Source: Methanobacteriota archaeon (GTDB lineage Archaea > Thermoplasmatota > Thermoplasmata > Thermoplasmatales > ARK-15). Taken from it: a stretch of DNA of 64,000 nt. The translations under genes were made by a program, and so were the position numbers. Location of the stretch: the NCBI GenBank assembly GCA_009758405.1, contig WSBC01000004.1, forward strand, positions 178,634-242,633. The letters run 5' to 3'. The notes under the pieces were generated by a model, which was not told the origin of the DNA, searched no databases, and worked only from the letters and a program-made list of their open reading frames with translations. This document shows positions 45,802 through 55,956 of this stretch, in pieces; position 1 is the first letter of the stretch, and every line of letters begins with the position of its first letter.

Positions 45802-45815
45802 CATGTTATTACATG
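45802..45815. promoter_or_regulatory. Palindrome CATGT-TATT-ACATG before the second small regulator
   Basis: Exact 5-bp arms with a 4-base spacer end 9 bases before ATG 45825. An AAAATAGGT word (45787-45795), identical to the arm of the 44555-44580 palindrome, lies just upstream. Together they may form an operator region. Function is inferred. Confidence 0.4.
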
Positions 45816-45824
45816 GTGTAATTT

Positions 45825-47411
<1,587 letters not shown>

Positions 47412-47528
47412 TTATTAAATTTTCCCAAAAATGGTAATTTAAGAGAAATCTTTAAATATTACTATTGTTATATTTGTCTGACAAAAATCATATAGAAATA
47501 AAAAATAAGATGACAAAAGGTGGTAAAA

Positions 47529-48056
47529 ATGGTAAGTGGATCTGCGCTCAGGTATATGGCTGATTTCGTGGAGGAAAAAAAGGGTGCCTTTGGAAGGGAA
47601 GAGTTTACAAAAAAGGTAAATGAGAAAAATGTAATAGTACCCAGGATAGACTCTATAGACCCAGATGACGAATTTTCCCCTGGTTATTTTGAGAGAATAC
47701 TCGATGCCTCTGCACATGTTCTCAGGGAAGATTCCTTGGTGAACCAACTTGGTTTTAACTACGGAAAAAGATTCTCTAGTGTTGGAATGAGGCTATTTTC
47801 ACCCTTTGAAAGGAATGAAAGGATTGTTATCTCAATATGCCAAGACATAAAGAAATATGCACCTACATTCAATGTTACCTATGAGACACTAAGTGATAAA
47901 AAATTTGTAATAAGAATTTCAAATATAAAAAGCAAGGAGCATTCCCTCTTTCTATCAGGGTACCTAGAGGCACTCTTCAAGAAGATACAAAAAAAGATAA
48001 TAAAGGTGGAAGAGGATTCAGAAGGGACCAAAAAAATAGTTATAAAGTTTCTTTAG
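47529..48056 (+). CDS. Uncharacterised archaeal protein, possible V4R-like fold
   Basis: This ~175-residue soluble protein is not assigned with confidence. The centre (VLREDSLVNQLGFNYGKRFSSVGM) and C-terminus (FVIRISNIKSKEHSLFLSGYLEALFKKI) loosely resemble V4R/hydrocarbon-binding domains, which have a helix ending G-x-x-x-G and a late S-G-Y-L-x-x-L helix. The V4R cysteine is absent. ATG 47529 is preceded by AGGTGG at 47518-47523; a GTG nine bases earlier is less likely. It converges with the nuclease-like gene (17-base overlap). Confidence 0.6.
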   Translation: MVSGSALRYMADFVEEKKGAFGREEFTKKVNEKNVIVPRIDSIDPDDEFSPGYFERILDASAHVLREDSLVNQLGFNYGKRFSSVGMRLFSPFERNERIVISICQDIKKYAPTFNVTYETLSDKKFVIRISNIKSKEHSLFLSGYLEALFKKIQKKIIKVEEDSEGTKKIVIKFL

Positions 48057-48573
48057 GAATGTTAATTACCCTATAGGATATTCTACCATTTTTTACTGCC
48101 TCTTCTACCTTTTTTTCTGCCTCACTTTGTCTAGATTTTCCAGTTTTTATTTCAATAAAAACAATCTCATCCACCACATTTCTTTCCCTAAGCCCTGAGA
48201 AAACAACTAGGTCGATGGGGGAGCCAATAAATCTTACATCCCTGGGATCGTAGGGAAAATCTGGAAAATATGGTATAATCTGTTCGGTCACTTTACCCTT
48301 CAACACCTCCTGAGATTTCTTTATTGCTTCCTTTCTAATTTCTTCAGAATAATCCTTTTTCCATTTCTCAAAAAGTGCATCGTATTCCTTTTTAATTGAT
48401 TCCCTGATATTCTCCCTTTCACTCTGAAGTGTATTATTCATCCATGCTCTAAAGGTATCGAGGGCCAACCTTTGAACATTTTTCTCAAGCCTTAACCTTA
48501 AATGAATGTAAAGTATAACTATAATTAGAAGAATTGCCAATAAAAGCACTGAAATTACAAGATAAATATCCAT
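48040..48573 (-). CDS. Membrane-anchored Holliday-junction-resolvase-like endonuclease (COG4741 type)
   Basis: In these 177 residues, an N-terminal transmembrane helix (~4-24) is followed by a charged coiled coil (~30-105) and a PD-(D/E)xK-like core: GSPIDLVVF, then IVFIEIKTGKSRQSEAE. The D...E-x-K catalytic triad is visible. The family is annotated as distantly related to archaeal Holliday junction resolvases, but a membrane anchor argues for another DNA or RNA substrate. The next gene upstream on the same strand (48608-49015) encodes a Cys-rich protein of unknown function. Confidence 0.78.
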   Translation of the reverse strand: MDIYLVISVLLLAILLIIVILYIHLRLRLEKNVQRLALDTFRAWMNNTLQSERENIRESIKKEYDALFEKWKKDYSEEIRKEAIKKSQEVLKGKVTEQIIPYFPDFPYDPRDVRFIGSPIDLVVFSGLRERNVVDEIVFIEIKTGKSRQSEAEKKVEEAVKNGRISYRVINIPKETL

Positions 48574-48607
48574 GAAGAAAGTAAATTATTTTCATTTATT
48601 AATACTT

Positions 48608-49015
48608 TCAATCACCAACGGAATTCCTATATATTTTTTGGAACTTTTCAAAATTTACATTTTTAAGCTTTTTAATATCCTCTTCTGTAGATATTAAAAA
48701 AATCTCATGAAATATATTTTCAGTAAAAAGAAGTGTTAACACACTTTTTCTGTTACTACCCTTTCCTTCTATTACAGTAACCTGTTGGTTTGGTATGGCA
48801 AAGGATAATTCTAAACCACCGTTCTCCCTTGAAGAATAAAAAATCCTTATACTGTATTTTTTACCCATTTTTCTTATATTTATGAATGATGGTTTAGAGG
48901 GATCAACACCATTTTCATCAAGAATTTTATGGAACTTACACATTTCCCCTCCCTTACAATAGGGACAAAAATCCTTCCATAGGGTTACCACTTTTATTTT
49001 TGCCTGTCCTTCCAT
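48608..49015 (-). CDS. Hypothetical protein with N-terminal Cys cluster
   Basis: I do not recognise this 135-residue protein. Residues ~12-30 contain FCPYCKGGEMCKFH, three Cys and a His arranged for metal binding. The remainder is a mixed alpha/beta domain without transmembrane segments. It is transcribed between cbiA and the membrane-anchored nuclease (gaps of 4 and 34 bases), suggesting a shared operon. A C-x2-C next to a redox-like fold could also be a thiol site. Confidence 0.62.
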   Translation of the reverse strand: MEGQAKIKVVTLWKDFCPYCKGGEMCKFHKILDENGVDPSKPSFINIRKMGKKYSIRIFYSSRENGGLELSFAIPNQQVTVIEGKGSNRKSVLTLLFTENIFHEIFLISTEEDIKKLKNVNFEKFQKIYRNSVGD

Positions 49016-49019
49016 TACA

Positions 49020-50291
49020 TTATTTATTGCTATCTTGCTTATAAATTTTGTTCAGGTATCTCTCCAATTTTTCTCTATATCTAAAAAAGTGCAAATGTGT
49101 GTAAGAACCATAAGCATTATTTTTAAAAATACCATCCCTACCATTAATTCCATTCCCTCTTAGTACCTTGAGGGCAGTTTTCTCATCACTATAAATCCTT
49201 GAATAATGGTATTCATGGCCAAATATTGTATCACCTTTTTTGAATATAAAATAATTCTCATCTGAGAATAACTTTGTATAATTGAGTGTTAAGCCCGCAT
49301 TTTCTAAAACATACCCATTAAAAATACCAAGCATTTTAAAATTCCCTATTTTTTCCATCATATACATAAGTCCGCCGCATTCGCCATAAATATTTTTACC
49401 TTCATAATAATGATCTAATATCCATTCCCTAGTCCTCTTAGAATTTGATAATTGTTCCTTATATATTTCGGGATATCCTCCACCTATGTATATGAAATCT
49501 GAGTTTTCAATGTATTCATCATTAATTGGAGAGAAGAATGAAACATTACCTATACTGGAGAGTAAATCTAAATTGTATTGATAATAAAAATTGAATGCCT
49601 TATCCAATGCAATTGCTATATTTATATTTCTTCTTGAGATTTTTTCTTCATATTTACATTCAATTTCTGGTAAATCCTTAAAAATATCAGGATCAATAAA
49701 TTTCTTTACTTCATTTATTTTTTTATTAATGTTTTCCTGCTCCAAATATGTATAAAGACCTAGATGCCTGCTTTCCATTTTTAGATTTTCACTATGGGGT
49801 ATTTTTCCAAATATTTTGACATTATTTTTAATAAAGTCCTTAATTACCATATTTAAATGCCTTTCACCATAATAGTTGTTAATAATCACACCAATTGTAT
49901 ATTTATTTTTAAAACCTTTAAAGACCCTATATGCTGATTCTGCCATATTTGAAACGTCTAAAACAATAACATGTGGTATACGGTACCTTTTAAAGTAATA
50001 ATAAGTGCTATTATCAAAATCTAGACCTGAATCGTACAATCCCATTACTCCCTCAAAAATTGCAAAATCATAAGTATTTGATGCCCTACACACAAGTTTC
50101 CAAAAATTTTTACCTTCTAAATACCTATCAATATTTTCAGCATACCCTGTTATACTTCTCTCTAATCCAGGATCAATAAAATCAGGTCCTATCTTAAAAA
50201 CTGCTGCATTTCTTACCATACTGGAAAGTGCAAGGGTAACCGTTGTTTTACCGGAAGATGTATAGGGAGATGAAATACCTAAAAGTTTCAT
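49020..50291 (-). CDS. cbiA: Cobyrinic acid a,c-diamide synthase family protein
   Basis: This ~423-residue two-domain amidase has an N-terminal ATPase half with P-loop SPYTSSGKTT, DFIDPGLE and FEGVMGLYDSG, and a C-terminal class I glutamine amidotransferase half with the nucleophile in YGECGGLMYM. The family amidates cobyrinate, or Ni-sirohydrochlorin in the case of CfbB. No other corrinoid genes are present, so the substrate is unresolved. I start at ATG 50291 (MKLLGISSPY); the longer frame to 50345 would extend through the divergent promoter. Confidence 0.9.
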   Translation of the reverse strand: MKLLGISSPYTSSGKTTVTLALSSMVRNAAVFKIGPDFIDPGLERSITGYAENIDRYLEGKNFWKLVCRASNTYDFAIFEGVMGLYDSGLDFDNSTYYYFKRYRIPHVIVLDVSNMAESAYRVFKGFKNKYTIGVIINNYYGERHLNMVIKDFIKNNVKIFGKIPHSENLKMESRHLGLYTYLEQENINKKINEVKKFIDPDIFKDLPEIECKYEEKISRRNINIAIALDKAFNFYYQYNLDLLSSIGNVSFFSPINDEYIENSDFIYIGGGYPEIYKEQLSNSKRTREWILDHYYEGKNIYGECGGLMYMMEKIGNFKMLGIFNGYVLENAGLTLNYTKLFSDENYFIFKKGDTIFGHEYHYSRIYSDEKTALKVLRGNGINGRDGIFKNNAYGSYTHLHFFRYREKLERYLNKIYKQDSNK

Positions 50292-50349
50292 ATTTTCAAA
50301 AAGAGTTTTCAGTAAAAAAATTTTTATTATTGCATTTACATGCAATTAT

Positions 50350-52191
50350 ATGAAAACTGATGACTTTTTTCGGCTTAGATTTTTGAGTGATCTTGAGGCA
50401 TATAGGGATAATGTTTACTTTGTTGTTACCAGGGCAATAAAGGAAAAAAATGAATATGAAAGTAAAATTTGGTCTTTAAGGGATATGAGGGAATTTACCT
50501 CTGGCCCTAGGGACCTAATGCCTAAAGTATCTCCTGACGGTAAATTTCTTGCTTTTTTGAGAAAATCGGAAAAAAAGGTTTCTCTTATGATAATGCCAAT
50601 GGATGGTGGTGAGGCAAAGGTACTTATTGAGAGGAAAGAAATTTCCATGTTGAAATGGTCAAAAAATGGCAATATTATTTATTTTGTATCAAATATTGAA
50701 GAAAAATCTAAGGATGATGTAAAAATAATTAGAAGATATCCTTTTTATTTTAACGGTAAGGGGTTTATATATGATAAAAGACCTGCACTTTTTTCTGTAA
50801 ATTTGAATGGAAAATCTAGAATAATTACTAATGCTCCATATAATGTACAGGATTATGATGTTTCAAGGGATGGTAAAATAGCCCTAATAATGTCAATTGA
50901 TGATCAAAAAATTTACTGGAACAATATATATATAAAAAATGGTAAAAAATTTGATAAGTTGCCTTTTGATGGTTCTTTTTCTGATCTAGAATTTTCCCCA
51001 GACGGAAAATACCTTGCATTTTCATATTCTGACAACAGTAGGAGTATATTTCAGCATAGACATTTATATTTATACAACATTGATAATGGATCCTTCGAAT
51101 GCATTAATTGTGGAATGGATAGATCCATAGGAAATTCTTTAAACTCTGATTCAAGGATGGGTATGGGTAAATCTTTAAAATGGTGGGGAGATTCATTATA
51201 TTTTCTAATAAATGATAGCGGAGAATCAGTAATTTATTTATATAAATTAAAAGATAGAAAAATTATTAGGCATTTTTCAAATAATATGGGTATTGACTTT
51301 TTTATACTTTCAGATTCTGGTATTTACTCAATCTCTCAGAAGATAAATGAACCCCAAGAGATTTATTTAAATAAGAAAAAGATTACAAATTTTAATTCAA
51401 GTTTCAATAATTTACCAAAACCAAATAAATTCCATTTTAATTCTTCAGATGGCGAAAAGGTGCAGGGTTGGATACTTCTTAATCCACGCAATGGATCTCC
51501 CACTATTCTTGAAATTCATGGAGGCCCTAAGACATTATATGGAGAATCCTTCATGTTTGAATTTTTTCTTTTATATTACAGTGGCTTCAATGTAATATTT
51601 ATGAATCCCAGGGGTAGTGATGGTTACAGTGAAAAATTTGCACTAGATATCAGAGGGAAATACGGTGAAAGGGATTACATGGATATAATGGAGGGCTTAG
51701 AATATTGTATAAATGAGTTCAATTTAGATAAGGAGAAACTTGGTATAACTGGGGGATCATATGGTGGTTTTATGACAAACTGGATAATAGGCCATAGCAA
51801 GATTTTCAAAGCGGCTGTTACACAAAGATCAATAAGCAATCAAATTTCATTCTTTGGTACCTCTGATATAGGGCCCGAATTCAACGCTGACCAAATAGGG
51901 GGAACGCCCTTTGAAAATATATATCATTACTGGGAGAAGAGTCCATTAAAATATGTAAAAAATGTCGAGACACCTTTATTAATAATACATTCAGATGAGG
52001 ATTATAGATGTCCAATAGAGCAGGCATACCAGTTATTCACTTCCCTAAAATTCTTTGGAAAAAATGTTGAAATGGCAATATTCCCCGGTGAAAATCATGA
52101 TCTTTCAAGATCTGGTAGGCCAAACCATAGGACAAGGAGACTTGAACTTATAGAAGGCTGGTTTAAGAAGTATCTGCAAGGAAAAATTTAA
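50350..52191 (+). CDS. S9-family acylaminoacyl/prolyl oligopeptidase
   Basis: This 613-residue serine peptidase has an N-terminal beta-propeller (~1-345), with TolB/WD-like blades such as SPDGKFLAFLRKSE and SPDGKYLAFSYSDN. The alpha/beta-hydrolase domain (~360-613) has S470 in GGSYGG, an acidic residue at D549 or D551 (HSDEDYRC) and H583 (GENHD). It resembles archaeal acylaminoacyl peptidases that remove residues or acyl-residues from short peptides, suiting an organism with a peptide importer. There is no signal peptide, so it is cytoplasmic. Confidence 0.92.
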   Translation: MKTDDFFRLRFLSDLEAYRDNVYFVVTRAIKEKNEYESKIWSLRDMREFTSGPRDLMPKVSPDGKFLAFLRKSEKKVSLMIMPMDGGEAKVLIERKEISMLKWSKNGNIIYFVSNIEEKSKDDVKIIRRYPFYFNGKGFIYDKRPALFSVNLNGKSRIITNAPYNVQDYDVSRDGKIALIMSIDDQKIYWNNIYIKNGKKFDKLPFDGSFSDLEFSPDGKYLAFSYSDNSRSIFQHRHLYLYNIDNGSFECINCGMDRSIGNSLNSDSRMGMGKSLKWWGDSLYFLINDSGESVIYLYKLKDRKIIRHFSNNMGIDFFILSDSGIYSISQKINEPQEIYLNKKKITNFNSSFNNLPKPNKFHFNSSDGEKVQGWILLNPRNGSPTILEIHGGPKTLYGESFMFEFFLLYYSGFNVIFMNPRGSDGYSEKFALDIRGKYGERDYMDIMEGLEYCINEFNLDKEKLGITGGSYGGFMTNWIIGHSKIFKAAVTQRSISNQISFFGTSDIGPEFNADQIGGTPFENIYHYWEKSPLKYVKNVETPLLIIHSDEDYRCPIEQAYQLFTSLKFFGKNVEMAIFPGENHDLSRSGRPNHRTRRLELIEGWFKKYLQGKI

Positions 52192-52213
52192 TTTATGAAT
52201 ACTTATTATTAAA

Positions 52214-52529
52214 TGAGGTAAAGAGCCCAAGGGCAACTGACGTTGAAAACCCGGAAGGGTTTTCGATGAGGAAAGTCCCCTCTCATGAACAACTCGGCCA
52301 GTCGCAAGGCTGGATCCCGAGAGGGATGGCAATGGAACAGAAACGACACAGCTCAAGGGTAAAGGATGATTCCCGATGGGGATGACGTTCCTTGAGATTT
52401 GTTGAAACGGCCACCCCCGAGTGAGCAAGCCCAAACAGATGGGATGATAGGTTCTTGACCATCGGGTAGGGCGCGTTAGTCGAATGTTGCCTGAAACAGA
52501 AAGGGGCTTACTATGGGCACTTTACCTCA
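52214..52529 (+). ncRNA. rnpB: RNase P RNA
   Basis: The ends pair as P1: GAGGTAAAG at 52215-52223 with CTTTACCTC at 52520-52528. Inside are the conserved RNase P elements: GATGAGGAAAGTCCCCTC early (CR-I), GAGTGAGCAAGCCC in the middle, and ACAGAAAGGGGCTTACT at the 3' side (CR-V with P4). It is 316 nt long in total, typical of archaeal type A. It lies 22 bases after the peptidase gene. This RNA processes tRNA 5' ends. Confidence 0.95.
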
Positions 52530-52562
52530 AACATTTTATACTTTTGATATATTATTAATTTA

Positions 52563-53108
52563 ATGAAAATATTGAAAATTTTGCCAATTTTTGCAATATT
52601 TTATTCCTGGGCAATGATCTTATTTTCCATATATCTTAATCCTTGGTTTAATTTTCAAGGTGATGCATTTAGCTCACTTGGTTCTGAAAGTGCAAATTAT
52701 CCCTTTGTTTACAATATTCTTGCAATGGTTATAACAGGATTGATAATAATGATATATTCAATATATGCAATATATCTTTCAAGAAACAAGGTTGAAACCT
52801 GTGGTTATTCATTTCTTTTTATATCAGGTATTTTTTTAATGTTAATTGGAATTTACCATAGTGGTACTAGACCACATACCTTTGTTTCCTCATGGTTTTT
52901 CATTCAGTCTTTATTTTCCTTTATTACAATATCCATAGGACTAATAATAAATAAGATGAGGATTGGTTTAATTCTTTTATTAATTTCTATAATTTCACCA
53001 TTTATAGCATATATAATTCCATGGCAATCTGTTGCAGAAACTGAGGCTTTTGGTATAATTGTTATAGATGTTGCATATTCACTATCCTATATATCATTTA
53101 GGAAATAA
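52563..53108 (+). CDS. DUF998-family membrane protein
   Basis: This 181-residue protein has six hydrophobic segments. The conserved pattern is visible: SSLGSESANYPFVYN after TM1, then GIYHSG-TRPHTFVSSWFF in the centre, the H-x-F pattern of DUF998 (PF06197). Function of the family is unknown. It lies 34 bases after the RNase P RNA on the same strand and may be read through from it. Confidence 0.78.
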   Translation: MKILKILPIFAIFYSWAMILFSIYLNPWFNFQGDAFSSLGSESANYPFVYNILAMVITGLIIMIYSIYAIYLSRNKVETCGYSFLFISGIFLMLIGIYHSGTRPHTFVSSWFFIQSLFSFITISIGLIINKMRIGLILLLISIISPFIAYIIPWQSVAETEAFGIIVIDVAYSLSYISFRK

Positions 53109-53331
53109 AATACGCTACATATTAAATGCAATCCTTATTTTGAAATTTTTTTAAAAATTAAGTTTTTCAAAAGCTATTATATTATTTTTTAGATTAGGAA
53201 ATTTACCTTAGTCTATTTTGGCTTGTTCTTTAATGCCTAATTCAATCCATAGTTTCGTCTGACTCCACCATTTAATAAGTTCTTAGGATCCAGCAATTCA
53301 TCACTCTTCACTATCATCTTGATCAAATAGG

Positions 53332-53404
53332 CAGCCCCGGGCAGATTCGAACTGCCGTCGCAGGATCCAAAGTCCCGCATGCTTGACCGCTACACCACGG
53401 GGCT
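53332..53404 (-). tRNA. tRNA-Gln(TTG)
   Basis: The acceptor is AGCCCCG/CGGGGCT and the anticodon arm GGGA-CTTTGGA-TCCT gives TTG. The T-arm is the same as in tRNA-Gln(CTG) at 16284-16356. CCA is not encoded. The flanking 220 bases on the left and 190 on the right hold no gene I can recognise. Confidence 0.92.
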
Positions 53405-53597
53405 AATAGGTAATATTTTATCAAGAATAAAGATTTTACTAATTAATTGTTTAGAATGAAATGCTAAAATTTTTCAAAATAAAATTTTAGAAACAGTTAT
53501 GAATTCCTCTTAAAGAATATCATTTTATGGCATCTTTATAGAAGTATTCAAAAGAGTTATCAATGTTTAAATATCATATATATTTAAGGTAAATTAG

Positions 53598-54161
53598 ATG
53601 CTTCCAGATATTAGGGATATAAAAAATATGAGGAAAAGGGCTGGTATAACTCAGAAAGAGCTTGCAAATTTAACTGGATTGAGTCAATCTTATATTGCAA
53701 GGGTAGAAAGTGGTGATTTAAATCCAACATATGATAATGTAAAGAAAATTTTTGCTATACTTGAGGAGCAGATAAGTAAAAGGGAAGGAGAGGAATTGAG
53801 AGCTAATGATATAATGACCAGGGAGATTTTTTCAGTGGATGCCAACGATCCTCTTGAGAAGGCAATGAGAATACTGCTAGAAAAGGGTTTTTCCCAGCTA
53901 CCCGTTTTTGACAATGGCATTCTCGTTGGTAGTATTACAGACAGTAAAATAGGACAGAAGATTGCAAATGGTATTACTCCGGTGGAAATGAGGAAGCTTA
54001 GGGTAAGGGATTTTATGGATGAACCTTTTCCACAAGTTCCTGAAAATTCGCCCATTAAAATTGTATCATATCTTTTGAAAAATTATCCTGCAGTTCTTGT
54101 AACCAGTAAGGGGAAGGTAACTGGAATAATTACAAAATCTGATCTACTAAAAATACTTTAA
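53598..54161 (+). CDS. XRE-type HTH regulator with CBS domain pair
   Basis: In these 187 residues an N-terminal helix-turn-helix (~10-60: MRKRAGITQKELANLTGLSQSYIARVESGDLNPTYDN) is fused to two CBS motifs (~70-187: ANDIMTREIFSVDANDPLEKAMRILLEKGFSQLPVFD, then VRDFMDEPFPQVPEN to the C-terminus). This is the COG3620-type archaeal architecture, with CBS pairs usually binding adenosyl ligands such as AMP, ATP or SAM. The target genes are unknown. It is transcribed just before tRNA-Leu. Confidence 0.9.
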   Translation: MLPDIRDIKNMRKRAGITQKELANLTGLSQSYIARVESGDLNPTYDNVKKIFAILEEQISKREGEELRANDIMTREIFSVDANDPLEKAMRILLEKGFSQLPVFDNGILVGSITDSKIGQKIANGITPVEMRKLRVRDFMDEPFPQVPENSPIKIVSYLLKNYPAVLVTSKGKVTGIITKSDLLKIL

Positions 54162-54190
54162 TATACCATTGATTTTTTAATCATTAAGAA

Positions 54191-54274
54191 GCGGAGGTTA
54201 CCGAGCCTGGTCAAAGGTGCGAGATTCAGGGTCTCGTCCTTAGTGGTTCGCCGGTTCAAATCCGGCCCTCCGCA
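54191..54274 (+). tRNA. tRNA-Leu(CAG)
   Basis: A class II tRNA: acceptor GCGGAGG/CCTCCGC, anticodon arm CGAGA-TTCAGGG-TCTCG giving CAG, long variable arm, T-loop TTCAAAT and discriminator A. CCA is not encoded. The 3' end is two bases from the alaX start codon. Confidence 0.92.
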
Positions 54275-54276
54275 CT

Positions 54277-54918
54277 ATGTCCACAATAAAACTCTATTGG
54301 ATCGACCCTTACATGAAGGTATTTATGGCAAAGGTGGTGGGTATAGAGGAAAATTATCTCATTTTGGATCAATCAGCATTTTATCCACAGGGTGGTGGAC
54401 AAGTGGGGGATACAGGTAAAATAAACGAAATAAGGGTATTAAACACTATAAAAAAGGATGATACAATTTATCATGAAATGGAGGATATCTCACCATTCTC
54501 CGTTGAGATGGAGGTAAAGGGTGAGATCAATTGGGAAAGAAGATATATGATAATGAGACATCACTCAGCCTCACATATAGTTGAATATTTCATAATCAAG
54601 AACTTCCCCTGGGTAAGGCCATATTCCTCGGGACTAGTGGATGAAAAGAAGGACAGGCAGGATTATTTAACAGAAATACCCTTTAAGGAGGAGGATTTAA
54701 AAATTGTTGAGGATCAGGTGAATTCATTTATTTTAGAGGATCATGAGATAAAAACATGGACAGATGAAAATGGAATTAGACACTGGGTATGTGAATTCAT
54801 AGAGATGAAATGTTCAGGAACCCATGTAAAAAGGACAGGGGAAATTGGAAGAATAAAGATTGCAAAGGGTAAAAAACCTGGAAGGGGAAGGGAAAGGATT
54901 GAAACATGGGTTATTTAA
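54277..54918 (+). CDS. alaX: Alanyl-tRNA editing protein AlaX
   Basis: This 213-residue trans-editing hydrolase of the AlaX-M type clears mischarged Ser- or Gly-tRNA-Ala. The N-terminal barrel has FYPQGGGQVGDTG. The zinc site is HHSASH (H-x3-H) and CSGTH (C-x3-H) near residue 185. The ATG lies only two bases after the tRNA-Leu 3' end, with no ribosome site of its own inside the tRNA. After tRNA 3' processing the mRNA would therefore be leaderless. Confidence 0.93.
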   Translation: MSTIKLYWIDPYMKVFMAKVVGIEENYLILDQSAFYPQGGGQVGDTGKINEIRVLNTIKKDDTIYHEMEDISPFSVEMEVKGEINWERRYMIMRHHSASHIVEYFIIKNFPWVRPYSSGLVDEKKDRQDYLTEIPFKEEDLKIVEDQVNSFILEDHEIKTWTDENGIRHWVCEFIEMKCSGTHVKRTGEIGRIKIAKGKKPGRGRERIETWVI

Positions 54919-55861
54919 GAAAATAGCCTTCAACGGTATCCATAATAAAACTTGCCAGATTTCTTGGGTTCATGAAGTTGGATGTTTCGGCATGAAGATA
55001 AAGAAAACATTCCCTTTTGCAAGATTTCATCATATTTCTGCCCTTTTCAGCCTCTTCACTTGAGAGAATTGTTTCAAGATCATTTTCAATTAAATTTCCT
55101 ACTTTTTTACCAATTACACTGCAGGGATATATCACATCCCCGTTGGATTCAATAGAAAGACCGTAGGAATGGCATGTGTAATGGTTCTCAAGCGCATTTA
55201 TGAAAGCCCTGCTTGTGACAATTGTACCTCCAAATTCTTTCTTTAATTCAACAAGCGTATCATGCATTAATTTCCTATCTGGTGTAAGATCTGGAACATC
55301 ATCAAAATGCACAGCTGGCATTATTAATATTCTTGCACCCGCCCTATATACCTTTTCAACCTTTTCTCTTAACGCCCCAATATCATTCTTTGTTACCACT
55401 GTTTGAACAGTTATTCTTATTCCAGAATCGACATATTTTTTAAGATCGTCCAAGATATAAAGATTTCCATGACCTTCATCTATAGATATGTGAATAAAAT
55501 CAACATACTTTGAAAATTCTTTAAGAGGGGCCTTTGGAAGAAGTATTCCATTTGTTGTAAAAAAAAGATAGAATGATCTTTCGTATGCATGCTTCACTAT
55601 TTCAAGCAAATCTTTTCTTAATAATGGCTCGCCCCCCTCCAATGATAGTACCGTAACTGTTGAATCAGCGAGTCTATCGATCACCCTCATAGCACCATTT
55701 GTATCCAGTGCCTTCATTGGAGTTTTCCAAACATTGCAAAAAGGACATCTTAAATTGCATTCATGAAGAAGTTTGTATGATCCATAAACTGGTCTTTCGA
55801 AATCCTTGTTAAGGAGAGTATCCATAAACCATTTAAAGGCTCTTAAAGTTCTATCCATCAA
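54911..55861 (-). CDS. Radical SAM protein, SPASM-like
   Basis: This 316-residue protein has the radical SAM cluster motif CNLRCPFC near residue 34, SAM-binding LEGGEPLLR, and barrel strands TTNGILLP and FIHISIDEG. The C-terminal region has several cysteines (YPCSV around residue 250, then CKREC), possibly a second Fe-S cluster as in SPASM/twitch proteins. The product is unknown, and no short peptide precursor or partner gene is adjacent. It converges on alaX with an 8-base overlap. Confidence 0.85.
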   Translation of the reverse strand: MMDRTLRAFKWFMDTLLNKDFERPVYGSYKLLHECNLRCPFCNVWKTPMKALDTNGAMRVIDRLADSTVTVLSLEGGEPLLRKDLLEIVKHAYERSFYLFFTTNGILLPKAPLKEFSKYVDFIHISIDEGHGNLYILDDLKKYVDSGIRITVQTVVTKNDIGALREKVEKVYRAGARILIMPAVHFDDVPDLTPDRKLMHDTLVELKKEFGGTIVTSRAFINALENHYTCHSYGLSIESNGDVIYPCSVIGKKVGNLIENDLETILSSEEAEKGRNMMKSCKRECFLYLHAETSNFMNPRNLASFIMDTVEGYFLK

Positions 55862-55956
55862 AAATGTAATGAGTAGAAATTATTTTATTTTTTCCAGAAT
55901 GAAGAGTTCATTTTATCAAAGAAAAATATTTATCAGTTTTAGCAATATGTTTTGCA

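Noticed and set aside
45798-45821. Seven-codon leader peptide (MSCYYMV) before the second small regulator
   Set aside because: The ribosome-like AGGTG is only one base from its ATG, and no attenuator structure or codon bias toward a sensed amino acid is evident.
52105-52434. 109-codon open frame opposite the S9 peptidase end and RNase P RNA
   Set aside because: It lies antisense to the conserved RNase P RNA, which explains the sequence constraint.
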